This document shows positions 30,864 through 40,186 of a DNA stretch of 64,000 nucleotides, in pieces. The notes below the pieces were generated by a model, which worked only from the letters and a program-made list of their open reading frames with translations, was not told the origin of the DNA and made no database searches. Location: positions 245,757-309,756 of IMG/VR virus record IMGVR_UViG_3300042473_001540. One strand, written 5' to 3'. Origin of the DNA: a virus. Position numbers and translations under genes: made by a program. Each line of letters starts with the position of its first letter. Position 1 is the first letter of the stretch.

Positions 30864-31529
30864 ATGACACTTGATTATTCCATTTGGCTTATTTCACAAA
30901 ATTTTGACGATTTACAATTTGCCAACAGCAAATTACAAAACAATACAGTGAATTGGTTCAATGGCAGCAATTATCCCAGTTTTTCCCTGCTGGTGAACGA
31001 TTGTGTTCACCAGAGTCCTACAGAAACAACTATCATACTTTGTAATCGCGTTGCCCCCTCTGACGAAAATATTCAATTGATTTTACAAAAGCTGGATGAA
31101 GGGTTTGCCTTTGTGGCGTTGTATGATTTCCGTTTTTTTGGTATCAAAAAGGAATTGTTTAGGCAAATAGGTGGCTTGGACGAGAAGTTTCCTGGAGGCT
31201 TTGAAGACGATGATTTCATATTGCGATTGATTGGCAACAATCTAGCCTGCTATATTACACAAGAGGCTGAGTATTTCTGGGCCCCCAGCACTTGGGCCCC
31301 TTCAGGACAATATCTTGGCATAAGCTATTTTCAAGAAAAATGGATCAGTTGGCCGGATGCAGTCAACACAACTGAGATGTATAAAAGATTGCCCGACAGT
31401 TTTAAACAACGAGATTGGGGACCCAGGACGCCAGGTGAGTTCTTGTCATGCAAGGAACACAGCTATGTTCAGTCTTGGTTATGCAAGTATTTTTACTTGA
31501 ACTCAATCAGGAAAATTTGTGATTTTTAA
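30864..31529 (+). CDS. Glycosyltransferase-like protein (GT-A, galactosyltransferase C-terminal type)
   Basis: 221 residues. The central block FFGIKKELFRQIGGLDEKFPGGFEDDDFILRL carries the [FY]..[RK]..F...GG.DE.F.G...ED.DF..R signature of the GT2/GT7 acceptor-side domain, with the ED acid pair intact. The N-terminal nucleotide-binding part is short (about 90 residues) and weak, so it may be a trimmed enzyme. Lower GC by eye than the genes to its left; marks the border of the late half. Could glycosylate DNA, LPS or virion protein; not decidable here. Confidence 0.65.
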   Translation: MTLDYSIWLISQNFDDLQFANSKLQNNTVNWFNGSNYPSFSLLVNDCVHQSPTETTIILCNRVAPSDENIQLILQKLDEGFAFVALYDFRFFGIKKELFRQIGGLDEKFPGGFEDDDFILRLIGNNLACYITQEAEYFWAPSTWAPSGQYLGISYFQEKWISWPDAVNTTEMYKRLPDSFKQRDWGPRTPGEFLSCKEHSYVQSWLCKYFYLNSIRKICDF

Positions 31530-31539
31530 GATATGTTAT

Positions 31540-31630
31540 GCCTCTACATACAGGCCGGTGGCATACCAACCAGTGACATGTGAACTACTACGCCCTAAAG
31601 GCACCTAGCTTTCCGCGGCAGATTGTAACT
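31540..31630 (+). mobile_element. Possible decayed IS200/IS605-type end (scar)
   Basis: A 170-bp gap follows the glycosyltransferase-like gene. Around 31577-31620 it reads GTGAACTACTACGCCCTAAA followed by GGCACC and CTTTCCGCGG, which resembles the GAACTACC..GCC.TAAAGGC...GGCTT(T)CC end of IS605-family/TnpB elements. The terminal stem is imperfect and no transposase or TnpB gene is nearby, so at most a remnant. The rest of the gap to 31699 holds nothing else I can name. Confidence 0.3.
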
Positions 31631-31699
31631 AGCCATGTATTGAAATTCATACCTCCTTTTAATTTTTTCCAAGAGTGATTGTCAATTTAAATAAGTGTT

Positions 31700-32923
31700 A
31701 TGAATCAACCAATAGATCCTTGCCAGGGCGTGAGCCTCACAGTTACATTTCCAAAGTTTGAATGCACTGATGGTGTATTACCCAATTTCAACAATCTTGA
31801 TGAGTTTGGCCGAGGGCTAGGCAGCATACCAGGGCAATTGGGTCAGATAGCTCAATGCACTGTTACTGCCACAGCCAAACAAATTTCGGATGCAATAGAC
31901 AGTTTACTGAAATTATTTGACAAAACCTTTGGGACCACACTAGGCAGCGTGGACAATCCTGTGTACGGCCCTAACCTCAAAGTCCCAGAACAAGAAATGG
32001 GTGTACGACTGCGAGCACTGTTTAATGAGTTCAAACTCTATTTGGAACTCAAGTTATTGGACATTTTGGGCAGGATTATTCCCAACTTGAGCTTTTTGAA
32101 TATACCGTTGCCGTTCCTGCCCAACTGTACAGTGCGTGATCTTCTTAGTGCAGAGGGTAGAGCTAAAATAAGAGCTGCAATTGGCGCTCGCCAAGATCAA
32201 ATAGCAAAAGCCTTGGGCCTACCTTGGAATATCACATTTGATGGAACATTGGGTTTGAAGAACGATGAAATGCGCCAACAAAGCCTAATCAGTAGAGTAT
32301 GGAGTGAGTTCCACAAAGGTTTATTGAGCCTAATCAACAGAGGTTTCCGAGCACTAAGAGCTTTGACTGAACCGATCAAAAAAATTTGGCAAGCCCTGCG
32401 CTTACCAGACCTTCCCAATTTGGTGGCCCTAAATTTTGAAGAGCTTTTCAATAGTGTGTGGCAACCCATCAAAGACTTGGCCATCAGTGCTAATGAAAAA
32501 ATGCAGCGCATGATTGATTACTTTCTTGAGTTTGATATAAAAAACTTTTTGGACAAGGCATTTAGTCCCTTGTTGAAATTCATAGCTTGGCCTTTTCCCA
32601 CAAAAGTCAAACAGCTTCTCAAAATATCTGACCCACCCAAAGATCTCAATCTTGAGAGCAAGGAAACCCGCTTCAACAGCATAATGCAGGCTGTGAAAGA
32701 CTTGTTTGAACAAATTCCTACTCTGATATTGGAACTGTGGATGAAGCTTGTCGTGGGGTTCTTCAAAGCTATCTTGAAGTTTGTTCCCATACTCAAAGAA
32801 ATCTTCAAGTACATTCCCTTCACCTTCTGCACATTTATTGGGCTGGTGTTAAGTCCCATTTTGGGACTGGGAAGTGCAGTGGCTGGCCTTATTCCTCCTG
32901 GAATCTCAGTGCAACAAACTTAG
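31700..32923 (+). CDS. Probable virion/baseplate-associated protein, 407 residues, unidentified
   Basis: ATG 31700. Starts MNQPIDPCQGVSLTVTFPKF. Long amphipathic helices fill residues 60-370, many Pro-Leu-Phe stretches (LSFLNIPLPFLPNCTVRDLL), and a hydrophobic C-terminal segment (CTFIGLVLSPILGLGSAVAG) could be a transmembrane or membrane-inserting helix. It converges with the gp5-like gene and their stops overlap by four bases. A role in tail-tip membrane contact is a guess from the C-terminus and position. Confidence 0.5.
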   Translation: MNQPIDPCQGVSLTVTFPKFECTDGVLPNFNNLDEFGRGLGSIPGQLGQIAQCTVTATAKQISDAIDSLLKLFDKTFGTTLGSVDNPVYGPNLKVPEQEMGVRLRALFNEFKLYLELKLLDILGRIIPNLSFLNIPLPFLPNCTVRDLLSAEGRAKIRAAIGARQDQIAKALGLPWNITFDGTLGLKNDEMRQQSLISRVWSEFHKGLLSLINRGFRALRALTEPIKKIWQALRLPDLPNLVALNFEELFNSVWQPIKDLAISANEKMQRMIDYFLEFDIKNFLDKAFSPLLKFIAWPFPTKVKQLLKISDPPKDLNLESKETRFNSIMQAVKDLFEQIPTLILELWMKLVVGFFKAILKFVPILKEIFKYIPFTFCTFIGLVLSPILGLGSAVAGLIPPGISVQQT

Positions 32924-35697
32924 CCGCACTGAGTTCCATTCAGTTGATCAAAAATGGTCTTTGCTGTATTGAATCTGTTTTGAGCTTCTGGGGTAATTGT
33001 TCCCTGCCGTCCCAACAGCCCTGATGAACTGATCTCGTAGTATTCATTTACTGCTCTAGCTGCTGACTCAGGACTGTTGGTTGCCAACATCTTGGAGTAG
33101 GCACTGCGATGTGTGTTCTTGAATTCCCAATCCACAAAGTCTAGGCTTTTATACAAGGCAGTGTCGTTTGATAGTTGACTCAATTGTGGCCAACTTACAC
33201 CAATAGCCCGTGGCATATTTTTGAAACGATCGGAATTCCATTGAGCCAAGCCTTTGAAGGTGGGGTTGCTGTCCACTCGGGGATTCAAGGCACTTTCAAT
33301 AGTGAAATTGCCCAGCAAGCCAGCAATGTGTTCGGGTTGATAACCTTTGCCCTTCAAGTAACACCAAGCTTTTTTGGCTTGATTGGAATCAAATCCTTTG
33401 CCAGCCCCACTTGCTGCTGCACTGAAGTCTGCATCAGGTCTAGCTTGGCCACTGAACAAAAATGCGTTGTTGAGACGGCGAGTTTTGAGTTCAAACTTTT
33501 CTTCGTTGTTACAAGCCAAAATCCATCGACTCATTTCATTTGGAACTTTGTTGTAGTCTCCGCTGCTGATCATGCCAGTGATGCCGCTCTTGTCAAAGTT
33601 GTCAGAGCCAATGTTGTAGATGAAGTCTGCTAAACTATTGAACTGATCTTGTGTTAATAGGTTGCTACCAATGCTGCTGTGAATCTTGCCTTCAATTTTT
33701 TTGATGTCTGTTTTCAACAACACCTTCATATTGGTTTCGCTTATACCCTCTCCAACATTCAATTGCGTGCTGATCTGAGTGCCAGAATCGTCTGTTGCAT
33801 TCAAGGTAACTGTGTTGTTTTGAAGTTCTTCACTTGATAACAAATGACCATAACCCAACAGCTTTTGCCCGCTTTTGCATGCATCGTCAAAGGGCTTGCC
33901 AATCAAATTGCCACCCAAACCTTCATGATCAATTATGATTTGAATACCACGGTTGTTAACTGTCCACTCTGTGGAGGGGAGCAATACTCTGGGACCCAAC
34001 GGTTTGAATTCATATTGTGGAGTCCCACCTTCGTCCCAACTTTGCCCAATGTGCAAGCCAGTTTGACCATTCACTATTCCATATACTTGGAGTGGTTTGT
34101 CTTGTGCTGGACTCACTTGCCCCACTTTGTAAGTGCTTTCAGGTGGAGTGATTTTCCTCTGCACTAGGCCTGTGTTGGAATAACCTGGGCCTGAAACACT
34201 TCTTTGTCTCCAAGGATCAGCTCCTGGCAGTCTGCTGACAATGGTTTGAACAATCTGAATGCTTCTTGCAGGACTCACTACATTCTGCAACTGCACTCTT
34301 TCTTCCGTTCGAATGTCAGGCGATAATGCAACTACTCCTGGTACAGCAGTTATGGGATTATCTGGATTGGTGGGCTTGGCTGCATCTGGTAAATTAGCAA
34401 CATTCAAGACTGTTTTTGGACCAGTGTTCACACTTCCTGCACCAGAACGCAAGTTTACAGATCCATTGCCTTGAACTTTGACATCAGCACCACCTACTAA
34501 ATTCAAGGTACCTGTGCTTTGAACTTTTACATCAGCACTGGCAACTAAATTTAAGTTACCATTTGTGCTTCTTAACCTTACGTCACCTGTGCTGCTGGCA
34601 TCAACATTGCCTCCTGCAAACAAGCGAATATTACCAGTCAAGTTTTTGATGTCAATGTTGCTTTCTTGAGTGGTGAGAAATATGCCATAATTGCTTCTGT
34701 ATTGTAGGCTGCCTACAGCAGTGTTGTAGATATTTGAATTACTGACAAGATGCATATTTCCTTGACTGAACAACAAAACATCTCCACCACTGCTGATGTT
34801 GAAGGGCTTTTTGCTGAACATGCGTGTTTCATCTAGGCTTCTCATTTTGATGCTGCCACCAGCTTCAATATTCACATCTCTGTCAGCATGTAAATTGATG
34901 TCTTGTCCGGCACTGACACTTACACTCTTTTGTCCAAAAATGTCAATGTTGCCTTCTTTGTCCATCTCTATCCTGGCTCTGTTTGGACCAGTGTTGATTA
35001 TGATTCTATCTTTTGTATCATGAATAACAATTTGAGCTAGGCCACGAGTTTGCAGGCGGATGAAAGCGTCTTCTGGGGTGTCGTCCATAACGAAGGTGTG
35101 CCCATATGGGGTTCGGATACCCATAGTGCGAATACCCTGTTGCATACCTCTCGGTGCTGGTCCACCTTGTTCAATAGGGAGGTTAACTCCTCCAGATTCT
35201 CGAGCTGCATCGTAACCTGATAAAAACGTTGGTGATTCACCAGTGAATATATTTGGGTTCTGCTCTTGTGGATTGCTGGCAGGAGTGCTGGCAGGAGTGC
35301 TGGGAGTCATATGATTGCGGTCAACTTGGAACAAACATCCAAACCAAACCCCTCGGCTAGGATCGCCATTTATGAAACAAACCAGCACTTGGTTATTGAG
35401 GTCAGGTGGTATGAATGTCATACCATAGTCTGTTTGTGAGCTTGTGGGATTTAGGTTTACATCAGCTACGTTTGATGCCCCAGCAAATGGACTGGCGTAA
35501 TCACAAATGATCCACGTTGCTTCATTATTGATTGCTCCACCAAGTTCAGGGATCCAAACTCGGATACGTCCCATGTTGCGAGCATCATTTACGTCTCGTA
35601 TTAGGCCAAGATAAATTTTGTCCCAGGTGGCACGTAGCCCCCCAGGCTCTAGCTCATAAGCTCCAGGTAAATTTACTGTTTGTTTTAATGTTGCCAT
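32920..35697 (-). CDS. Baseplate central spike with lysozyme, gp5-like, two murein hydrolase domains
   Basis: 925 residues. N-terminal OB-fold/VgrG-like part (IYLGLIRDVNDARNMGRIRV ... QVLVCFINGDPSRGVWFG). Then a repetitive beta-helix (residues ~240-440: GNIRLFAGGNVDASSTGDV and similar V.V..... repeats). Residues ~585-755 look like a T4-type GH24 lysozyme (IDHEGLGG with the catalytic Glu, LLGYGH, LADFIYNIG). Residues ~770-915 look like a second hydrolase of the Phage_tail_lyz type (AWCYLKGKGYQPEHIAGLLG, NFTIESALNP). T4 gp5 has only the lysozyme, placed before the helix, so the order here is unusual. It pierces the outer membrane and cuts peptidoglycan during entry. Confidence 0.88.
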   Translation of the reverse strand: MATLKQTVNLPGAYELEPGGLRATWDKIYLGLIRDVNDARNMGRIRVWIPELGGAINNEATWIICDYASPFAGASNVADVNLNPTSSQTDYGMTFIPPDLNNQVLVCFINGDPSRGVWFGCLFQVDRNHMTPSTPASTPASNPQEQNPNIFTGESPTFLSGYDAARESGGVNLPIEQGGPAPRGMQQGIRTMGIRTPYGHTFVMDDTPEDAFIRLQTRGLAQIVIHDTKDRIIINTGPNRARIEMDKEGNIDIFGQKSVSVSAGQDINLHADRDVNIEAGGSIKMRSLDETRMFSKKPFNISSGGDVLLFSQGNMHLVSNSNIYNTAVGSLQYRSNYGIFLTTQESNIDIKNLTGNIRLFAGGNVDASSTGDVRLRSTNGNLNLVASADVKVQSTGTLNLVGGADVKVQGNGSVNLRSGAGSVNTGPKTVLNVANLPDAAKPTNPDNPITAVPGVVALSPDIRTEERVQLQNVVSPARSIQIVQTIVSRLPGADPWRQRSVSGPGYSNTGLVQRKITPPESTYKVGQVSPAQDKPLQVYGIVNGQTGLHIGQSWDEGGTPQYEFKPLGPRVLLPSTEWTVNNRGIQIIIDHEGLGGNLIGKPFDDACKSGQKLLGYGHLLSSEELQNNTVTLNATDDSGTQISTQLNVGEGISETNMKVLLKTDIKKIEGKIHSSIGSNLLTQDQFNSLADFIYNIGSDNFDKSGITGMISSGDYNKVPNEMSRWILACNNEEKFELKTRRLNNAFLFSGQARPDADFSAAASGAGKGFDSNQAKKAWCYLKGKGYQPEHIAGLLGNFTIESALNPRVDSNPTFKGLAQWNSDRFKNMPRAIGVSWPQLSQLSNDTALYKSLDFVDWEFKNTHRSAYSKMLATNSPESAARAVNEYYEISSSGLLGRQGTITPEAQNRFNTAKTIFDQLNGTQCG

Positions 35698-35712
35698 TTA
35701 TAGCTTCTCAAA

Positions 35713-38022
35713 TTATTGATTTATACCTGTTCTCAAAACTGCCGGTACAGTACCAAACTCTGTTCGCGAGTCGCCCAAATTACTCAAAAGGTCACGGGTT
35801 GCTTCACATCGTTGGGTAAATTTCCCGTCTCTGAATATGTGTGTTACTTGCACCATCATATAGAGAGCATTGAAAAAATCAACATCATCACGCAAGTCCA
35901 TAAACCCTGTGTTTTCGTCAGGAATAGTTCCTGCCCGGAAAGCCAACATAAAAAATGCATCGTAAGGTTGGTAAACGGCGTATTCATCTATATAGACTGG
36001 AACTCCTGACTGTTGACCAAAATATGTCTGTTGTATATAACTTCTCAACTGTCTATCTCTTTCTATATTTGAAGCCCCTAACCAGTAAGGATCACCACGT
36101 ATCTCCATTGTGATATTCACCATATCTTGCATGCGAGCATAAATTTGTTGTGTTACACTGGCATAAACTTTACGAACATCCGTATCAGTAGCAGTCTGAG
36201 GCCTTAGTTGATTTATAATATCTCTAGTATCTTGGATGTAGGTAAGCTGAGCAGGCAATGTCCTATTATTACTACTAAATTCGTCCTCACTAAATTCAAC
36301 ACGTCTTCGCCTTGTTCGTGCAGCATCCCGCTCTCTTTGGAGCTGCTCCCGTAAGCCGGTTACTGGAGATTGATCTTGACCAAAACGTCCATATGCGTCT
36401 TCTAATGTCTGAGCCACATTTGGGTCAAATACTACTAACGACCCTTGAGCTAAGGCACGGCGCGCTGCCTCATCTTCTTGTTCTATTTCTCGTAAACGAC
36501 GCTCACCAGCAGCAATTTGAGTGTCTAATACAACAGCATCAGACGCCTGTGCGCCAGCCCTAAGCCTCCGCAATCTAAGTAACTCTTGTTGAGTTTGATC
36601 GTATTCTTGAAGCGCAGTCTGTCTACGAGCTAAGGCGCTTTGTAAGTCGCCTAGAGAAGTACGCAGTGCACTAAATGCACTTGGCAAAACTGTTTCATTT
36701 GTCATAGGCAAAGGTATCCAATGCAGTGCATTGAATTGAACATCAAGATTTATAATCTCTGTGTTGTTTCCTGTGTAAAAATACAAATAAGCCTTTTTCA
36801 GTAGCTTAACAGTCCCAGTATTAATACTTGCTAATCTAGCATCGTGAAATTCGTTTACAAGTTGGAAAGCTCGGCCAAATTCTTGGCTAGCTATAGCTCT
36901 GCGGGTCTGTTTAACTCCAATATAAAATTGGAATTGCCTTATATAATCATTTCTTATGTAGTCCCACCCAATGTTTTTTACTACACACTCAATCCAAGGA
37001 ACTTTTATGATACCTGACCTATCATCTGGTATAAAAAATGTAATGTCTTGAATTGATGCACAGACGTCATCTACTAACGCACCAATGCTTATGCCTTTAC
37101 CAGCAATAAATTGAACTTTGTCTCCTACTTGCCTAAAACTAGCACGCCGGTTGTTGATTTGTGGGCTAAACTGGATTTTTTGATTTCTCAATGCCTCCTC
37201 AATGAAAAATTGATAAATTACAACCTGTGTTTGTTGATCTTGTGGCCGTTGACTACTTCTTAAATCAATATAAAACTGATTTAGTTCATCTTCCAATTTT
37301 CCAAAAAATTCACCAACTGTTTTATCAAAGTCTATAATATTTTGCCCAGGCAGTACCCCTCCTGGATCAGAAATGCCTATCCTTCCACTTCCTAGTTCAA
37401 TAGTATAAGTTTGTGGTAAAAGATAGAATGAGTTTTTGAATGCCATATTATTATTAACAGCGGCTTTCATTCTATAAATGGTTCCTGCAGCCGTAAGTGT
37501 ATTCGACAAATCAACTATATTAAGTTTGTAGACTTTAAAAAACTTTCTTTGGGCATTGGCAACTATATTTCCGTCAGCATCGTAATAGTTGAACCATAAC
37601 ATCAAAAATATAGGAGCTAATCGCCAATTAAGGTTACCTAGTTGCTTGCTGCTTTCAAAAATTTTGTCAGGTAAGCTCATATTATACGGTTCTGCAATCA
37701 CCATGTCTACTTCTACTGAGGTTGCATTTTTAGTACGAAAATTATGGCTTACAGCATCTTTTATTTCACATTCTATTATATTGAACCCAGCCGTAACTCC
37801 ACTTTCAGCCACAACAACATATCTAACCTCATTTAGGTACAATTTTTCATCAATATCATCTTCATCAGCTTCTCTATCATTTACCAAAACTAATTGTAAA
37901 TGATATGTGTATCTGTCATGAGAATTTAGCATATTATCTTCTGGGCTGAAATTTAGGCCTTTAAGAGCGAGCTCACTTAAAATGCGTCGAAGATAATGAT
38001 TAGTCACAAGTGGGGTAGCCAT
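35713..38022 (-). CDS. Large baseplate structural protein (possible gp27-like hub), 769 residues
   Basis: Starts at ATG 38022 overlapping the gp53-like stop, and ends 16 bases before the gp5-like start, which is where hub proteins sit in T4-like phages. The first ~420 residues are beta-rich (YTYHLQLVLVND, NIIECEIKDAVSHNF, FIPDDRSGIIKVPWIE). Residues ~440-600 form a charged coiled coil (LQSALARRQTALQEYDQTQQ, AAGERRLREIEQEDEAARRA). The end has YIDEYAVYQPYDAFFMLAF. Sequence is too diverged to be sure of gp27; the operon position is the main argument. Confidence 0.6.
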   Translation of the reverse strand: MATPLVTNHYLRRILSELALKGLNFSPEDNMLNSHDRYTYHLQLVLVNDREADEDDIDEKLYLNEVRYVVVAESGVTAGFNIIECEIKDAVSHNFRTKNATSVEVDMVIAEPYNMSLPDKIFESSKQLGNLNWRLAPIFLMLWFNYYDADGNIVANAQRKFFKVYKLNIVDLSNTLTAAGTIYRMKAAVNNNMAFKNSFYLLPQTYTIELGSGRIGISDPGGVLPGQNIIDFDKTVGEFFGKLEDELNQFYIDLRSSQRPQDQQTQVVIYQFFIEEALRNQKIQFSPQINNRRASFRQVGDKVQFIAGKGISIGALVDDVCASIQDITFFIPDDRSGIIKVPWIECVVKNIGWDYIRNDYIRQFQFYIGVKQTRRAIASQEFGRAFQLVNEFHDARLASINTGTVKLLKKAYLYFYTGNNTEIINLDVQFNALHWIPLPMTNETVLPSAFSALRTSLGDLQSALARRQTALQEYDQTQQELLRLRRLRAGAQASDAVVLDTQIAAGERRLREIEQEDEAARRALAQGSLVVFDPNVAQTLEDAYGRFGQDQSPVTGLREQLQRERDAARTRRRRVEFSEDEFSSNNRTLPAQLTYIQDTRDIINQLRPQTATDTDVRKVYASVTQQIYARMQDMVNITMEIRGDPYWLGASNIERDRQLRSYIQQTYFGQQSGVPVYIDEYAVYQPYDAFFMLAFRAGTIPDENTGFMDLRDDVDFFNALYMMVQVTHIFRDGKFTQRCEATRDLLSNLGDSRTEFGTVPAVLRTGINQ

Positions 38023-38321
38023 TACAAACTACTTTCTATACTAAGCTGGTTAGGTGCATAAATTGTTATCCCAGGAACGAAATCATAAATTGGATCCACA
38101 ATTTGATCAGGATTTAGGATAGCAAACGCCCACCATGCCCGGGGATTCTGATATAGTTCAAAACTCAATAAGTCAGGCCGATGTAGATGCCGTTGTGCCA
38201 AAGTAACAATTAGATCGTCAGTTGTTCTTGTGAGCAATGGAGGTCGCCAAAAATCCAGATATGTAGTGTTTTGTGGAGTACGATAGTAAGGACTACTGCG
38301 TAGATAAGTTACTGTTGTCAT
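38022..38321 (-). CDS. Baseplate wedge protein, gp53-like, 99 residues
   Basis: YRTPQNTTYLDFWRPPLLTR, DDLIVTLAQRHLHRPDLLSF then YQNPRAWWAFAILNPDQIVDP and PGITIYAPN follow the gp53/LysM-like pattern (..R.DLLS...Y.....WW....N....P.......G..I..P). T4 gp53 joins wedges around the hub. Start and stop overlap its neighbours by one base (TAATG), so the operon is translationally coupled. Confidence 0.8.
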   Translation of the reverse strand: MTTVTYLRSSPYYRTPQNTTYLDFWRPPLLTRTTDDLIVTLAQRHLHRPDLLSFELYQNPRAWWAFAILNPDQIVDPIYDFVPGITIYAPNQLSIESSL

Positions 38322-39280
38322 TAGATGAAATCACTTTGACTTGGGTCACCATTGATGTATTTGGGCAACTCGAATCTCTTCCGCAATGTGGTAGGAGTGT
38401 GTTGCACAATCAATGTTACTGAAATTTTAAACAAGCTGGGTAACCAAACACCTTTTGTAGCTGACGGTGTTTGTTGTTGAACACTGGCTCCAGGAGGATT
38501 GTTCAATGGATCGTCCCAATTCCGGTTTGCAGGCTGGGTAACACCAGGCAAACCTTGCAACGCTAGGCCAGGTTCGCCAGCATCTTCAAGCTGTTGTGGC
38601 GACCTAATTATTGGTGTGGGTCGCACTGTAGGTTGATTAGTAGCAGGCAGCCCACTAGCCACTTGAACATAGTCTACATCATCTGGAAATCCAATACTAT
38701 AGCTCTTGACTATGACTGGCAAGTTGTTGAACACAAAGGGACCGTAGGCATTGAACAAGAGAATAGGAGGAGGTGTGCCTGCATCTTTGTCATTTTCACC
38801 AAAATGCATCTTGCTCATGGTTCTCAAAAAGTGTATGCATGCCAAGGCATAGCGTCCTTCTTTTTGATTTTGAACAGTGAATTGACCATCCACACTGAAT
38901 GAAGTTGCAGGAGTACGTGCAAATATATGAAAGTCTTGGTTTGTATGTACAGTGCTAATGGTTTGATAATCAATGTCTTGTTGATAGTTGATTGTAGGTG
39001 TGTAGGGCCAAACCATGCCATTGTTTGTTTCTCGCAAAGGATCCAATAATCCCTTGCCCAACACGCGATTAGCAGCAGCTGGTCTGGGCCGCAGGCTTAC
39101 ACGTCGGTTAGTGGGATCTTGATTGTTGAGTGTTCCCAACAAATTCACACCATCTCCAATTCCAAAACCGCCAAACACCCCGCGTGGAAAAATAGCAGAG
39201 GCAGCCGACCCCACAACGTTGTTTACAAGTCCACCAACCAAAGAACCAGTGTTAACACCAAAACCACCAAATCTAGGCAT
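38321..39280 (-). CDS. Baseplate tail-tube cap, gp48-like, 319 residues
   Basis: ATG 39280. Gly-rich N-terminus (GGFGVNTGSLVGGLVNNVV), then PYTPTINYQQDIDYQTIS, FSVDGQFTVQNQKEGRYALA, CIHFLRTMSKMHFGENDKDA and NLPVIVKSYSIGFPDDVDYV, a set found in tube-cap/tube-initiator proteins of T4-like cyanophages. Forms the platform from which the tail tube grows. First gene of a four-gene - strand operon behind a CATAAATA late promoter. Confidence 0.75.
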   Translation of the reverse strand: MPRFGGFGVNTGSLVGGLVNNVVGSAASAIFPRGVFGGFGIGDGVNLLGTLNNQDPTNRRVSLRPRPAAANRVLGKGLLDPLRETNNGMVWPYTPTINYQQDIDYQTISTVHTNQDFHIFARTPATSFSVDGQFTVQNQKEGRYALACIHFLRTMSKMHFGENDKDAGTPPPILLFNAYGPFVFNNLPVIVKSYSIGFPDDVDYVQVASGLPATNQPTVRPTPIIRSPQQLEDAGEPGLALQGLPGVTQPANRNWDDPLNNPPGASVQQQTPSATKGVWLPSLFKISVTLIVQHTPTTLRKRFELPKYINGDPSQSDFI

Positions 39281-39310
39281 GCAATTCTTTCCTCAAAAAT
39301 ATTAGCCAAA

Positions 39311-39318
39311 TATTTATG
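39311..39318 (-). promoter_or_regulatory. Late promoter CATAAATA for the baseplate operon
   Basis: CATAAATA on the - strand, about 30 bases before ATG 39280; matches the T4 late -10 (TATAAATA) at 7 of 8 positions. Confidence 0.7.
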
Positions 39319-39352
39319 TGCTGGAAACCAGCTGGAATCTAAATACTAGATC

Positions 39353-40186
39353 ATGAAACAGTTTGAACTCTCCCCACAATTAGTTTTTGAAGGCGGCAAC
39401 GTATTCAAAACCTCAGATGGCTATCCACGCACCACTCGTATCCCACTGGCTTTGATCAGTCCCACGTTGGATTGGCTGGAAAAAATCACAGGGCTGCCTA
39501 TGCATGGCATGACCTTGGGCAGTGTTGGCAAAAAAGCCAGCAGTGGGGATATCGACATTGTAGTCGACAGCAAGAAAATGTCAAAAGCCCAATTTGCCCA
39601 AAGTCTCCAAAACTGGGTGTTGAGCCAAGGTTTGAACCCCAAAGAGTATGTGAAGCCTGCTGGAGAAGTTCATCTGTTGACACCAATTGCAGGTGATCCC
39701 AAGAATGGCTTCGTGCAAACTGACTTTTTCTTCCATGATGATCCTCAATGGATGAAATTCAGCATGCAGAGTCCAGGAGACGCCAGCAACTACACTGGTG
39801 CAGAAAGAAATCAACTCATGAGCAGTATTGCCAAAGCATTGGGAATGAAATACAGTTGGCAACGTGGACTGTTGAATCGGGAAGATGAATCTGTTATCTC
39901 CACTGATCCTGATGTGATTGCACAAAAGCTATTGGGGCCCAGATTCACTCACGACAGCTTCCAAAGTGTTGAAACTATTCAACGAGCCATCAAAGGCAAT
40001 AGGGCTATTCATCAAGGGTTGACTGAGTTGATTCAAACTCTAAGGAGCTTGGATAAATTAGGGCCCACTGGCAAACCCACAATGGATGTGAAAACTGGGA
40101 AGTTTAAGCAGAAATCTCCCAGTGAGCAACGCAAATCAGAAGAAGAAGCTGCAAGGATTGAGCAGTTGACAGGTGTAGCTGTTTAG
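39353..40186 (+). CDS. Pol-beta-type nucleotidyltransferase with capsid-targeting-like leader
   Basis: 277 residues from ATG 39353. LGSVGKKASSGDIDIVVDSK gives the GS...D-x-D metal motif of the pol-beta NTase superfamily (as in CCA-adding, MNT and poly(A) enzymes), and FVQTDFFFHD supplies the third Asp. A C-terminal helical part (residues ~180-277) would bind the substrate. The N-terminus MKQFELSPQLVFEG shares the leader pattern of three other proteins here. It converges with the ligase-fusion gene, stops overlapping by four bases. Acceptor (RNA or protein) unknown. Confidence 0.75.
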   Translation: MKQFELSPQLVFEGGNVFKTSDGYPRTTRIPLALISPTLDWLEKITGLPMHGMTLGSVGKKASSGDIDIVVDSKKMSKAQFAQSLQNWVLSQGLNPKEYVKPAGEVHLLTPIAGDPKNGFVQTDFFFHDDPQWMKFSMQSPGDASNYTGAERNQLMSSIAKALGMKYSWQRGLLNREDESVISTDPDVIAQKLLGPRFTHDSFQSVETIQRAIKGNRAIHQGLTELIQTLRSLDKLGPTGKPTMDVKTGKFKQKSPSEQRKSEEEAARIEQLTGVAV

